Assembly (NCBI RefSeq): GCF_036670025.1
Contig: NZ_CP137640.1
Location: forward strand, 24,001 to 88,000
Length of the DNA: 64,000 bases
Direction of reading: 5' to 3'
Origin: Bacillus_BD oryzisoli
GTDB lineage: Bacteria > Bacillota > Bacilli > Bacillales > Cytobacillaceae
In this document: positions 47,108 to 56,140 of the stretch, one piece after another
Position numbering within the stretch: position 1 is the stretch's first letter
How the letters are laid out: every line of letters starts with the position of its first letter
Translations under genes and position numbers: made by a program
Notes under the pieces: generated by a model
Told to the model about the DNA's origin: nothing
Database searches by the model: none
The model's input: only the letters and a program-made list of their open reading frames with translations

Positions 47108-47845
47108 ATGAAGACTGGTACGTTAAAGCAAATTCTACTGATAACGGATGGCTGCTCAAATCAAGGAGAAGATCCTATTGCCATGGCTGCTCTGGCTAAA
47201 GAGCATGGGATAACCGTCAATGTAATTGGGGTTATGGATCAGGATATCATAGATGAAAAGGGATTAAAGGAAATTGAAGACGTTTCATTGGCTGGAGGCG
47301 GGGTTAGTCAAGTAGTCTATGCGCAAAAGCTTTCGCAGACCGTTCAAATGGTTACGAGAAAGGCGATGACACAGACTCTTCAGGGAGTTGTAAATAAGGA
47401 GCTGCAGCAAATCCTAGGACAATCACATACACTAGAGGATCTCCCCCCGGAAAAAAGGGGAGAAGTGATGGAGGTAGTTGATGAACTTGGAGAAACAGTA
47501 GAGCTCGAAGTGCTTATCCTCGTTGACACAAGTGCAAGTATGAAGCAGAAGCTGCCGACTGTTAAAGAGGCCCTTCTTGACCTATCCTTGAGTTTAAATG
47601 CCCGGTCCGGTGAAAATCGTTTTTCTGTGTTCGTATTTCCCGGGAAAAAGAATGACGTCGATAAATTATTAGATTGGACGCCGCGGCTCGAGTCATTGAC
47701 AAGTGTTTTTTCAAAACTATCAACAGGAGGAATTACACCGACAGGACCTGCCATAAGTGAAGCACTGCAATATTTCCAGAAAAAACGTTCATTAAGGAGC
47801 CTGCTTTCTCGCGATGATGAATCATTCTATGAAGAATCAGTGTAA
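47108..47845 (+). CDS. yabS: VWA-domain protein YabS
   Basis: 245 aa. Von Willebrand factor A-type sequence with an unusual order: QILLITDGCSNQGEDPIAMAALAKEHGITVNVIGVMD comes first (about 8-44), and the MIDAS motif DTSASM (about 139-144) with STGGITPTGPAI later. B. subtilis YabS has the same order. In B. subtilis the neighbour YabT is a sporulation kinase; YabS function is unknown. The frame opens at 46985 within the spoIIE terminator, but TTGGAGGGA selects the ATG at 47108. Overlaps yabT. Confidence 0.9.
   Translation: MKTGTLKQILLITDGCSNQGEDPIAMAALAKEHGITVNVIGVMDQDIIDEKGLKEIEDVSLAGGGVSQVVYAQKLSQTVQMVTRKAMTQTLQGVVNKELQQILGQSHTLEDLPPEKRGEVMEVVDELGETVELEVLILVDTSASMKQKLPTVKEALLDLSLSLNARSGENRFSVFVFPGKKNDVDKLLDWTPRLESLTSVFSKLSTGGITPTGPAISEALQYFQKKRSLRSLLSRDDESFYEESV
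47635..47648. other. Noc-binding-site-like palindrome inside yabS
   Basis: ATTTCCCGGGAAAA matches the B. subtilis Noc site ATTTCCCGGGAAAT in 13 of 14 positions. It encodes FPGKK, which is conserved in YabS, so protein constraint could explain it. Confidence 0.4.
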
Positions 47846-48827
47846 AGTGAACCCCGGGGCAATCGTTCAAGGCAAATGGCATAAACACCGTTATACCATA
47901 GTGAAACAGTTGGGATTTGGGGCCAACGGTATCGTGTATCTTGCAAAGCGGCACCATGAATATGTTGCGCTTAAAATGAGCGAAAACGGAATGTCTATTA
48001 CGTCAGAGGTGAATGTACTTAAATCCTTTGCAAAGGTCCAGGGATCTGCCCTTGGGCCTTCTTTGCTTGATGTAGATGATTGGGAACAAAATAACGGTCA
48101 AATTTCATTTTATGTCATGGAATATATACAAGGGCCGGACTTTATGTCCTTTATTAAACAGAAGGGACTTTCCTGGCTGCCTGTATTAATCTTACAGCTC
48201 TTATCCGACTTAGGGCAGCTTCACCACAATGGCTGGGTATTTGGTGATTTAAAGCCGGAGAACTTGATTGTAACAGGTCCGCCCCCAAGGATACGCTGCA
48301 TCGATGTCGGCGGCACGACGATGCAAGGAAGAGCGATCAAGGAGTATACTGAGTTTTATGACAGAGGTTATTGGGGTCTTGGTTCGAGAAAGGCGGATCC
48401 AGGATATGATTTATTTGCTGTCGCCATGATTATGATTAATACGGCATACCCAAAACGGTTTACGAAAACAGCCGGGGGGATTATGCAGCTTCGTAATCAA
48501 GTACAGCAAAGTAAGGAGCTGCAAAAATTTGAAGCAGTTATTATCCACGCGCTTGAGGGGCATTATCAATCAGCTGAAGAGATGCGTAATGATTTATTAA
48601 AATATCTCAGTCATGTTAGCGGAAACCGTCACACAACAGGTCAACAAACAAGCACCCAAAGTCGCATTAATCGTCAAAAGGTGTCTGGACAAACAGGGGT
48701 AAAAACCAATGCTAGCAGGCAGGCAAAACAGAAAAAGCAGAAAAAGGGCAGCTTTGTTGAAACATTTTCTCTGATCATGGTGGTCCTGCTATTTTATATG
48801 TTCTATATTTTTGGCCAGTTGATATAG
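47814..48827 (+). CDS. yabT: Hanks-type serine/threonine protein kinase YabT (PrkD)
   Basis: 337 aa. Kinase lobe: glycine-rich LGFGANGIVYLA (about 34-45), ATP Lys in VALKMS, catalytic loop FGDLKPENLIV (about 144-154) and DVGGTT in place of the usual DFG. A basic Gln/Lys-rich linker (about 275-310) and a single C-terminal transmembrane helix (FSLIMVVLLFYMFYIFGQLI) follow. B. subtilis YabT is activated by DNA and phosphorylates RecA and AbrB; the basic linker fits DNA binding. Overlaps yabS by 32 nt. Confidence 0.93.
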   Translation: MMNHSMKNQCKVNPGAIVQGKWHKHRYTIVKQLGFGANGIVYLAKRHHEYVALKMSENGMSITSEVNVLKSFAKVQGSALGPSLLDVDDWEQNNGQISFYVMEYIQGPDFMSFIKQKGLSWLPVLILQLLSDLGQLHHNGWVFGDLKPENLIVTGPPPRIRCIDVGGTTMQGRAIKEYTEFYDRGYWGLGSRKADPGYDLFAVAMIMINTAYPKRFTKTAGGIMQLRNQVQQSKELQKFEAVIIHALEGHYQSAEEMRNDLLKYLSHVSGNRHTTGQQTSTQSRINRQKVSGQTGVKTNASRQAKQKKQKKGSFVETFSLIMVVLLFYMFYIFGQLI

Positions 48828-48981
48828 CTGAATGAAAAACAACGGTGAAATGTCCGTTCCTACTTAAAAAAAGAAAAAAATTTATAAGGTTTGTCCTTTG
48901 GTTACCAGTTAGAAAAATGGTATCCTAATAAATAAGAAATAAATGTATCTTAATACGATTTAGTGGCAGGGAAGAACTGTA

Positions 48982-50370
48982 ATGATAGAAGAGAAAGTAG
49001 ACCGTTTTTTGAAACATAAACATTTTACACTGACTGGTAAAAGAATTCTTGTAGGTGTATCAGGAGGACCTGATTCCTTATCTTTATTACACCTTTTATG
49101 GGAAAAGCAGAAGCAGCAGAACTTTTATATAGTGGCTGGCCACGTCGACCATATGTTCCGAGGGGTGGAATCATATAACGAAGCGAAGTTTGTTGAAAAG
49201 TTTTGCAATGACCGTCAAATACCATTTGCAATGAAGCGGATAAACGTTCCGGAGTATATGGAGAAAACGGGGAAAAGCTCACAGGTATCATCCAGAGAGT
49301 GCCGTTATGGGTTCTTTGCCGAAGTAATGCACGAGTACCAGCTTACATATGCAGCTTTAGCTCACCATGGGGATGACCAGATTGAAACAATTTTAATGAG
49401 ATTAACACGTGGAAGTTCAGGGTCATCAAGGGCCGGTATTCCTTTTATGAGGTCTTTTCGGAACGGTTATATTTTCCGACCGTTTTTAACGTTATGCAGA
49501 GCTGAAATTGAACAGTATTGTTTAGAGCATGAGTTAAGTCCCCGTCGAGATCCCAGCAATGAAAAGGATGTTTATCTTAGGAATCGATTTCGACACCATG
49601 TCGTTCCTTTTTTAAAGCAAGAAAACCAACGTGTACATGAGCAATTTCAACGGTTTAGCGAGGAACTGCAGCAGGACGAGGAGCTTCTGCAGGAATTAAC
49701 GATTAAAAAGATGAATACAGTATGGAAAGAGAAACAAGCTAATAAAATTTCCATTGACCTAGATGCCTTCCAAGCAATGCCAATTTCTTTACAAAGGAGA
49801 GGCATTCAACTAATATTAAACTATCTATACAAAAAAAGGCCGGCATCCTTATCTGCTGTACATATTGACCAGTTTTTTTCGCTGATTGAAGGAAGTAATC
49901 CTTCCGGTAGCTTGGATTTCCCATCCGGGTTGAAGGTGAAAAGATCCTACCGGTTATGCCATTTTGCCTTCAACTCTGACAGCCGGGAAGAATTCTTTTT
50001 CGAGTTAGAACAGCCTGGAGAATACATATTGCCAAACGGAGATAGGATAACACTGGAATTTACAAATCTTGAGCATAGTCCAATGGATTCTATTCTGTTA
50101 AATAAAAATAATGTTCCGCTTCCAATCATCATTAGAACAAGAGAACCGGGAGACCGGATGAGTCTGAAAGGAATGGAAGGGACAAAAAAAATTAAAAGCA
50201 TTTTTATCGATCAGAAAATACCTTTTGATGAGCGAGACAGTTGGCCGGTGATAACAGACGGACAAAATCGAATCCTCTGGCTGCCGGGATTGAAAAAATG
50301 CAGAGAATCAGCGGTGGTAACTAAGGATATGAATTATATTCTTATTACATATAAAAAGAAAAACGAGTAA
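48982..50370 (+). CDS. tilS: tRNA(Ile)-lysidine synthase
   Basis: Converts C34 of tRNA-Ile(CAU) to lysidine, making it read AUA. N-type ATP pyrophosphatase motif VGVSGGPDSLSLLHLL (about 23-38), AHHGDDQIETILMRLTRG, then a C-terminal acceptor-stem-binding domain (about 380-460, REPGDRM ... IFIDQKIP). 462 aa. Followed by hprT, a pair conserved in Firmicutes. Confidence 0.96.
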   Translation: MIEEKVDRFLKHKHFTLTGKRILVGVSGGPDSLSLLHLLWEKQKQQNFYIVAGHVDHMFRGVESYNEAKFVEKFCNDRQIPFAMKRINVPEYMEKTGKSSQVSSRECRYGFFAEVMHEYQLTYAALAHHGDDQIETILMRLTRGSSGSSRAGIPFMRSFRNGYIFRPFLTLCRAEIEQYCLEHELSPRRDPSNEKDVYLRNRFRHHVVPFLKQENQRVHEQFQRFSEELQQDEELLQELTIKKMNTVWKEKQANKISIDLDAFQAMPISLQRRGIQLILNYLYKKRPASLSAVHIDQFFSLIEGSNPSGSLDFPSGLKVKRSYRLCHFAFNSDSREEFFFELEQPGEYILPNGDRITLEFTNLEHSPMDSILLNKNNVPLPIIIRTREPGDRMSLKGMEGTKKIKSIFIDQKIPFDERDSWPVITDGQNRILWLPGLKKCRESAVVTKDMNYILITYKKKNE

Positions 50371-50490
50371 TGTTTTATCAAAAGGGATTGGATAAACAAT
50401 TAGCGAATGGAGAAAACTTTTGATAAAGGATACTAACTCTATAATAAAGATACTTCATTATGCAATGATCACCTAGGGGGCATACTAAAC

Positions 50491-51030
50491 ATGAAAAATG
50501 ATATTGAAAGAGTATTACTATCTGAAGAAGAAATTCAAAATAAGATAAAAGAATTAGGAGCACAGCTAACAGAGGATTATCAAGATAAATTCCCACTAGC
50601 AATAGGTGTTCTTAAGGGAGCTATGTTATTCATGGGTGACCTTCTTAAAAGGGTTGATACTCATTTGGAAATGGACTTTATGGATGTTTCAAGCTATGGA
50701 AGTTCAACCGTTTCTTCCGGAGAGGTGAAAATTATAAAGGACTTAGACGCGTCTGTTGAGGGACGTGATGTTCTGATTATTGAGGACATAATCGATAGCG
50801 GTTTAACATTAAGTTATTTAGCTGAGTTATTCCATTATCGTAAAGCCAAGTCAGTGAAAATTGTTACCCTGCTTGATAAACCAACCGGACGTAAAGCAGA
50901 TATTAAAGCAGATTATGTAGGATTTATTGTTCCAGATGCTTTTGTAGTCGGTTATGGTTTGGATTATGCTGAAAAATATCGCAACCTTCCATATATCGGT
51001 GTTTTGAAACCGCATATATACAGTAACTAA
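50491..51030 (+). CDS. hprT: hypoxanthine-guanine phosphoribosyltransferase
   Basis: Purine salvage enzyme. PRPP-binding motif VLIIEDIIDSGLTL (about 92-105), flexible loop MDVSSYGSST and C-terminal base-binding DKPTGRKADIKADYVGF ... YGLDYAEKYRNLPYIGVL. 179 aa, AGGGGGC upstream of the ATG. Near-identical to B. subtilis HprT, which is essential or nearly so with tilS and interacts with it in some species. Confidence 0.97.
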   Translation: MKNDIERVLLSEEEIQNKIKELGAQLTEDYQDKFPLAIGVLKGAMLFMGDLLKRVDTHLEMDFMDVSSYGSSTVSSGEVKIIKDLDASVEGRDVLIIEDIIDSGLTLSYLAELFHYRKAKSVKIVTLLDKPTGRKADIKADYVGFIVPDAFVVGYGLDYAEKYRNLPYIGVLKPHIYSN

Positions 51031-51099
51031 TAGGTAATAAATTTTTTATATATACATTTGATACATCAACATCGTAAATGGTTTCAAAAGTGTAATTTC

Positions 51100-51129
51100 T
51101 TGTATTACCATGTTTTTCTATGGTACTAT
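51100..51129 (+). promoter_or_regulatory. ftsH promoter candidate
   Basis: TTGTAT (51100-51105), 18-nt spacer, TACTAT (51124-51129), about 37 nt before the ftsH start. Confidence 0.45.
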
Positions 51130-51165
51130 ACACTATAGTTTGTTGACCGTGGGAGGAGGCAAGGG

Positions 51166-53136
51166 ATGAATCGGATTTTCCGTAATACCATCTTTTATTT
51201 ATTAATTTTTCTAGTCATTATAGGTGTAGTAAGTTTCTTTAATAGTGGTAATCAACCTACAGATAATATAACGTATGATACGTTTATGGAGCACCTTGAG
51301 AATGGAGATGTAACGTCTCTATCGATGCAGCCTGAACGCGGTGTTCTCGAAGTCCGCGGACAGCTAAAGGGATATGAAGAAGGCAAATACTTTATCACTT
51401 ATGTATCCAATACAGATAGTGAGATTGAACGAATCAATTCCATGGCAGCTGAGGCTGATTTGAAGCTTGAAAAAATGCCAGCCAAGGAAACAAGCGGATG
51501 GGTAACGTTCTTTACTTCTATTATTCCGTTTGTCATTATCTTCATTTTATTCTTCTTCCTGCTCAATCAAGCTCAAGGCGGCGGAAGCCGGGTCATGAAT
51601 TTTGGTAAGAGCAAAGCGAAGCTTTACAGTGAAGACAAGAAAAAGGTTCGCTTTAAGGATGTTGCAGGTGCAGATGAAGAAAAGCAAGAACTTGTTGAAG
51701 TTGTTGAATTTTTAAAGGATCCAAGAAAGTTTGTTGAGCTTGGTGCCAGAATTCCGAAAGGGGTACTTCTTGTAGGACCTCCTGGTACAGGTAAAACATT
51801 ACTTGCCCGTGCAACAGCTGGTGAAGCTGGAGTTCCTTTCTTCTCGATAAGTGGTTCGGACTTTGTTGAAATGTTCGTCGGGGTAGGGGCTTCACGTGTT
51901 CGTGATTTATTCGAAACAGCGAAGAAAAATGCTCCATGTATTATTTTCATCGATGAAATTGATGCCGTTGGTCGTCAGCGTGGTGCCGGACTTGGCGGAG
52001 GACACGATGAACGTGAGCAGACACTAAACCAATTGCTTGTTGAAATGGACGGGTTTGGCGGAAATGAAGGAATCATTATTATCGCTGCTACAAACCGTGC
52101 TGATATCCTAGATCCAGCCCTTCTGCGTCCTGGACGTTTTGACCGTCAAATCACGGTTGACCGCCCTGATGTAAAAGGCCGTGAAGCCGTATTGAAGGTA
52201 CATGCGCGCAATAAGCCTTTAGATGATGAAGTTAACTTAAAGGCAATTGCCCAGCGTACACCAGGATTCTCAGGAGCTGACTTGGAAAACCTTTTAAACG
52301 AAGCTGCGTTAGTGGCAGCCCGTCGTGATAAAAAGAAAATTGATATGACAGATATTGATGAAGCAACAGACCGGGTGATTGCAGGACCTGCGAAAAAGAG
52401 CCGGGTTATTTCCGAAAAGGAAAGAAGAATTGTTGCTTTCCATGAGGCTGGACATACAGTTATTGGATTAACACTTGATGATGCAGAAATTGTACAAAAA
52501 GTGACGATTGTTCCTCGTGGTCAAGCGGGAGGCTACGCTGTTATGCTTCCTAAGGAAGACCGTTACTTTATGACGAAGCCTGAACTGCTGGATAAGATTA
52601 CAGGTCTTCTTGGTGGTCGTGTTTCAGAAGATATCGTGTTTGGTGAAGTAAGTACTGGTGCGCATAATGACTTCCAACGTGCGACTGGAATTGCGCGTAG
52701 AATGGTTACAGAGTTTGGAATGAGCGATAAGCTTGGGCCTCTACAATTTGGACAATCTCAAGGCGGCCAAGTTTTCTTAGGACGTGACTTCCATAATGAA
52801 CAGAACTACTCAGATGCAATAGCATATGAAATTGATCTTGAAATTCAACGTATTATAAAAGAGTGCTATGAAAAGGCCAAAAAAATACTTACAGAAAACC
52901 GTGACAAACTGGACATCATTGCCACTACTTTACTTGAAGTAGAAACATTGGATGCTGAACAAATCAACCATTTAGCTGACCATGGAACACTTCCTAACAG
53001 ACAAGTGAATGATGCTTCTACAGAAAATGTAAAAGTAACGATCAGCAAAAAAGATGATGAGACGAAAACAGAAGAAAAGAATCTGGATGCTGGGAAGCCT
53101 GCTGAGCAGGAAGAGAATCCAGATAAACGTTCTTAA
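51166..53136 (+). CDS. ftsH: ATP-dependent zinc metalloprotease FtsH
   Basis: Membrane-anchored AAA+ protease. Two transmembrane helices (about 9-27 and 112-134) flank an extracytoplasmic domain; AAA module with Walker A GPPGTGKT (about 204-211), Walker B FIDEID and SRH; M41 protease motif HEAGH (about 426-430). 656 aa. Glu/Lys-rich tail. GGGAGGAGG upstream. In B. subtilis it degrades Spo0E and other regulators and is needed for sporulation. Confidence 0.98.
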   Translation: MNRIFRNTIFYLLIFLVIIGVVSFFNSGNQPTDNITYDTFMEHLENGDVTSLSMQPERGVLEVRGQLKGYEEGKYFITYVSNTDSEIERINSMAAEADLKLEKMPAKETSGWVTFFTSIIPFVIIFILFFFLLNQAQGGGSRVMNFGKSKAKLYSEDKKKVRFKDVAGADEEKQELVEVVEFLKDPRKFVELGARIPKGVLLVGPPGTGKTLLARATAGEAGVPFFSISGSDFVEMFVGVGASRVRDLFETAKKNAPCIIFIDEIDAVGRQRGAGLGGGHDEREQTLNQLLVEMDGFGGNEGIIIIAATNRADILDPALLRPGRFDRQITVDRPDVKGREAVLKVHARNKPLDDEVNLKAIAQRTPGFSGADLENLLNEAALVAARRDKKKIDMTDIDEATDRVIAGPAKKSRVISEKERRIVAFHEAGHTVIGLTLDDAEIVQKVTIVPRGQAGGYAVMLPKEDRYFMTKPELLDKITGLLGGRVSEDIVFGEVSTGAHNDFQRATGIARRMVTEFGMSDKLGPLQFGQSQGGQVFLGRDFHNEQNYSDAIAYEIDLEIQRIIKECYEKAKKILTENRDKLDIIATTLLEVETLDAEQINHLADHGTLPNRQVNDASTENVKVTISKKDDETKTEEKNLDAGKPAEQEENPDKRS

Positions 53137-53142
53137 GTACAC

Positions 53143-53173
53143 GTAAAGGCGCTCCTAGACGAGCGCCTTTTTG
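53143..53173 (+). terminator. terminator after ftsH
   Basis: AAGGCGCTC (53146-53154) and GAGCGCCTT (53161-53169), then TTTT. Confidence 0.9.
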
Positions 53174-53259
53174 TATATTGTAAATAAATCATTTTATGGA
53201 CAAATGTGTTATGATGTTTGCAGAATAAAAAGATTTTAAAGAAAATGTGGTGAATAGTA

Positions 53260-54042
53260 ATGATTTTTGTTTTTGACGTAGGGAATACAAATACCGTTTT
53301 AGGCGTATATAGTGGGAAAGAGTTAATCCATCATTGGAGAGTGGAAACCCATCGTAACCGAACAGAGGACGAGTATGGCATGGTTATAAAGAATTTATTT
53401 GATCATGTAGACCTTAAGTTCTCTGATATCGATGGAATTATTATTTCTTCGGTTGTGCCTCCAATCATGCTTGCGTTGGAAAGAATGTGCCAAAAGTACT
53501 TCCATATTAAACCGTTAGTTGTAGGTCCTGGTGTAAAAACCGGGTTAAACATAAAATATGAAAACCCAAGAGAAGTTGGTGCAGATCGGATTGTCAATGC
53601 GGTTGGTGCAATCTATGAATACGGCAGTCCGTTGATTATTGTTGATTTTGGAACGGCAACGACCTACTGCTACATTAACGAGGAAAAGGAATATTTAGGT
53701 GGAGCGATTGCTCCGGGAATAGGTATTTCGACAGAAGCATTGTATACTCGTGCAGCCAAACTTCCAAGAATTGAGCTCGTCGGTCCAGATGGGGTCATCG
53801 GCAAAAACACTGTTTCTGCTATGCAGTCAGGAATCCTTTATGGCTATGTAGGTCAAGTGGAGGGAATTGTTAATAGAATGAAGGCAGAAAGTAAGCAGCC
53901 TCCTACTGTTATCGCAACAGGCGGATTGGCAGGGCTTATTTCCAAAGAATCAACCGTCATTGATATTGTAGATCCATTTTTAACTTTAAAGGGATTAAGA
54001 CTTATTTATAAGCGAAATATGGAGAATCTAAAGAATAGTTAA
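53260..54042 (+). CDS. coaX: type III pantothenate kinase
   Basis: First step of coenzyme A synthesis. ASKHA-fold motifs: DVGNTNTVLGVY (6-17), the pantothenate-binding VGADRIVNAVGA (about 106-117) and DFGTATTYCYI (about 127-137). 260 aa; GTGGTGA upstream of the ATG. Type III enzymes are not inhibited by CoA. Located between ftsH and hslO, as in B. subtilis. Confidence 0.96.
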   Translation: MIFVFDVGNTNTVLGVYSGKELIHHWRVETHRNRTEDEYGMVIKNLFDHVDLKFSDIDGIIISSVVPPIMLALERMCQKYFHIKPLVVGPGVKTGLNIKYENPREVGADRIVNAVGAIYEYGSPLIIVDFGTATTYCYINEEKEYLGGAIAPGIGISTEALYTRAAKLPRIELVGPDGVIGKNTVSAMQSGILYGYVGQVEGIVNRMKAESKQPPTVIATGGLAGLISKESTVIDIVDPFLTLKGLRLIYKRNMENLKNS

Positions 54043-54059
54043 CGTCAATTGAGATATAT

Positions 54060-54180
54060 GTCTAGCTGCAGCGCCTACCCCCAGATGGTCTAGCCAATCC
54101 GTCTTGAAGGTTAAAGAACAACCTTCCAGCCGGCTCGTCTTATGCTATGCCTAAGGGTGGGCAAGGCGCTTTCGCTTTTT
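54060..54180 (+). repeat. dispersed palindromic repeat, copy D (between coaX and hslO)
   Basis: About 121 nt: TCTAGCTGCAGCGCC ... hairpin GAAGGTTAAAGAACAACCTTC (54106-54126) ... GCCGGCTCGTCTTAT ... AAGGCGCTTTCGCTTTTT. It ends 3 nt before the hslO ribosome binding site AAAGGAG (54184-54190). Confidence 0.8.
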
Positions 54181-54197
54181 AAGAAAGGAGTAATAAG

Positions 54198-55076
54198 ATG
54201 GAAGATTATTTAGTTAAAGCCTTGGCTTTTGAGGGGCAGGTACGTGCTTATGCTGCCCGCACTACCGAAACAGTAGGTGAGGGACAGCGCCGTCATTATA
54301 CGTGGCCCACGGCTTCTGCTGCATTAGGGAGAGCGATGACAGCAACTGTCATGATGGGAGCTATGTTATCGGATGAACAAAAATTAACTGTTAAAATTGA
54401 AGGGGACGGCCCGATCGGTCATATTTTAGTAGATGCTAATGCTAAAGGGGAAGTAAGAGGGTATGTTGCGAATCCTCAGACCCATTTTGATTTAAATGAG
54501 CACGGGAAATTAGATGTAAGAAGGGCTGTTGGGACTTCCGGTATGCTGACTGTTGTCAAGGATATTGGCATGCGTGACTTTTTCACCGGCCAGGTGCCGC
54601 TTGTTTCCGGCGAATTAGGGGAAGACTTTACGTATTATTTCTCGGCCTCAGAGCAGGTACCATCTGCAGTTGGTGTCGGAGTACTGGTTAACCCTGATAA
54701 CTCGATATTAGCTGCCGGCGGTTTTATTATTCAGCTAATGCCGGGCACGTCTGATGAAACCATCAGTCTAATAGAAAAACGCTTGACGGAGATTCCTCCA
54801 ATTTCAAAGCAAATCGAAAAGGGTTTGACTCCTGAGGAAATATTGATTGAAATTTTAGGAAAAGAATATATTAAGTTCCTTGAAAAAATGCCGGTTTCTT
54901 TTACCTGTACTTGCTCAAAGAAGAGATTTGGCGATGCCATCGTTAGTCTCGGAAAGAAAGAAATTCAGGATATGATTGAAACAGACGGTCAAGCAGAAGC
55001 ACATTGTCATTTCTGTAATCAAAAGTACCTATACACTGCTGAAGAGTTAGAGGCGTTAAAGCAAGAAGCTATTTAG
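54198..55076 (+). CDS. hslO: redox-regulated chaperone Hsp33
   Basis: Holdase activated by oxidation. The C-terminal zinc switch CTC at about 235-237 and CHFC at about 268-271 gives the four Cys of the CxC-X27-32-CxxC motif. N-terminal substrate-binding domain with RRHYTWPTASAALGRAM. 292 aa. In B. subtilis yacD, a PrsA-like gene, lies between hslO and cysK; here that space is 131 nt without a gene. Confidence 0.95.
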   Translation: MEDYLVKALAFEGQVRAYAARTTETVGEGQRRHYTWPTASAALGRAMTATVMMGAMLSDEQKLTVKIEGDGPIGHILVDANAKGEVRGYVANPQTHFDLNEHGKLDVRRAVGTSGMLTVVKDIGMRDFFTGQVPLVSGELGEDFTYYFSASEQVPSAVGVGVLVNPDNSILAAGGFIIQLMPGTSDETISLIEKRLTEIPPISKQIEKGLTPEEILIEILGKEYIKFLEKMPVSFTCTCSKKRFGDAIVSLGKKEIQDMIETDGQAEAHCHFCNQKYLYTAEELEALKQEAI

Positions 55077-55127
55077 GTCTATCTTAAGAATTTTCTTTAA
55101 AAAAATGTATAATTCCGGTAAAAGTAG

Positions 55128-55156
55128 TTGACATATAGTGCCAATAGGGTTAAATT
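55128..55156 (+). promoter_or_regulatory. cysK promoter
   Basis: TTGACA (55128-55133), 17-nt spacer, TAAATT (55151-55156). The A/T-rich stretch just downstream (about 55157-55180, AATTAATCCAATAAAA) could hold a CymR site, as in B. subtilis, but I cannot show it. Confidence 0.7.
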
Positions 55157-55207
55157 AAAGATAATTAATCCAATAAAACTACTCGGGATATGAAAGGGTG
55201 CTAAAGA

Positions 55208-56137
55208 ATGGTACGTATTGCAAATTCAATTACAGAATTAATCGGTCAAACACCAGTTGTTAAACTAAATCACATCGTTGATGAAAATAGTGCAGATGTT
55301 TATTTAAAATTGGAATATATGAATCCTGGAAGCAGCGTAAAGGATCGTATCGCATTAGCTATGATTGAGGCTGCTGAAGCAAGCGGTAAATTAAAAAAAG
55401 GTGATACAATTATCGAACCTACAAGTGGAAATACAGGAATCGGTTTAGCATGGGTTGCTGCAGCTAAAGGCTATAAAGCGATTCTAGTTATGCCTGAAAC
55501 AATGAGCATGGAGCGCCGCAATCTTCTTCGTGCATATGGCGCAGAGCTTGTGTTAACACCAGGACCTGAAGGAATGAAAGGTGCGATTGGAAAAGCAAAT
55601 GAACTTGCTGAAAAGCATGGTTACTTTTTACCGCAGCAGTTTGAAAACGAAGCAAACCCAGAAATTCACAGAAATACAACTGGTAAAGAGCTAGTAGAAC
55701 AGTTTGGTGATCAATTAGATGCATTTGTTGCCGGAATCGGAACAGGCGGTACAATCACTGGTGCTGGTGAAGTATTAAAAGAAAAATATAAAGATATCAA
55801 AATTTATGCAGTTGAACCAGTTGATTCACCAGTTCTATCTGGAGGAAAACCAGGTCCGCATAAAATCCAAGGTATTGGTGCAGGATTTGTTCCTGAAGTA
55901 TTAAATACCGATATTTATGAAGAGATCATTAAGGTTTCAACAGAGGAAGCATTCTCAGCTGCCCGCCGTGCAGGACAACAAGAGGGAATCCTTGGTGGAA
56001 TCTCTGCTGGAGCTGCCATCCATGCTGCTTTAGAAGTTGCTAAGAAGCTAGGCAAAGGTAAAAAGGTTGTTGCAATCATCCCTGATAACGGTGAACGTTA
56101 TTTAAGTACTGCATTATATCAATTTGATGCTGAATAA
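55208..56137 (+). CDS. cysK: cysteine synthase A (O-acetylserine sulfhydrylase)
   Basis: PLP enzyme making cysteine from O-acetylserine and sulfide. The Schiff-base Lys is in GSSVKDRIAL (about residue 45), the substrate loop is PTSGNTGIGLA (about 71-81) and the phosphate loop GIGTGGTITGAG (about 178-189). 309 aa, GAAAGGGTG upstream. In B. subtilis it is also the CymR partner in sulfur control. Monocistronic here. Confidence 0.97.
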   Translation: MVRIANSITELIGQTPVVKLNHIVDENSADVYLKLEYMNPGSSVKDRIALAMIEAAEASGKLKKGDTIIEPTSGNTGIGLAWVAAAKGYKAILVMPETMSMERRNLLRAYGAELVLTPGPEGMKGAIGKANELAEKHGYFLPQQFENEANPEIHRNTTGKELVEQFGDQLDAFVAGIGTGGTITGAGEVLKEKYKDIKIYAVEPVDSPVLSGGKPGPHKIQGIGAGFVPEVLNTDIYEEIIKVSTEEAFSAARRAGQQEGILGGISAGAAIHAALEVAKKLGKGKKVVAIIPDNGERYLSTALYQFDAE

Positions 56138-56140
56138 TAT

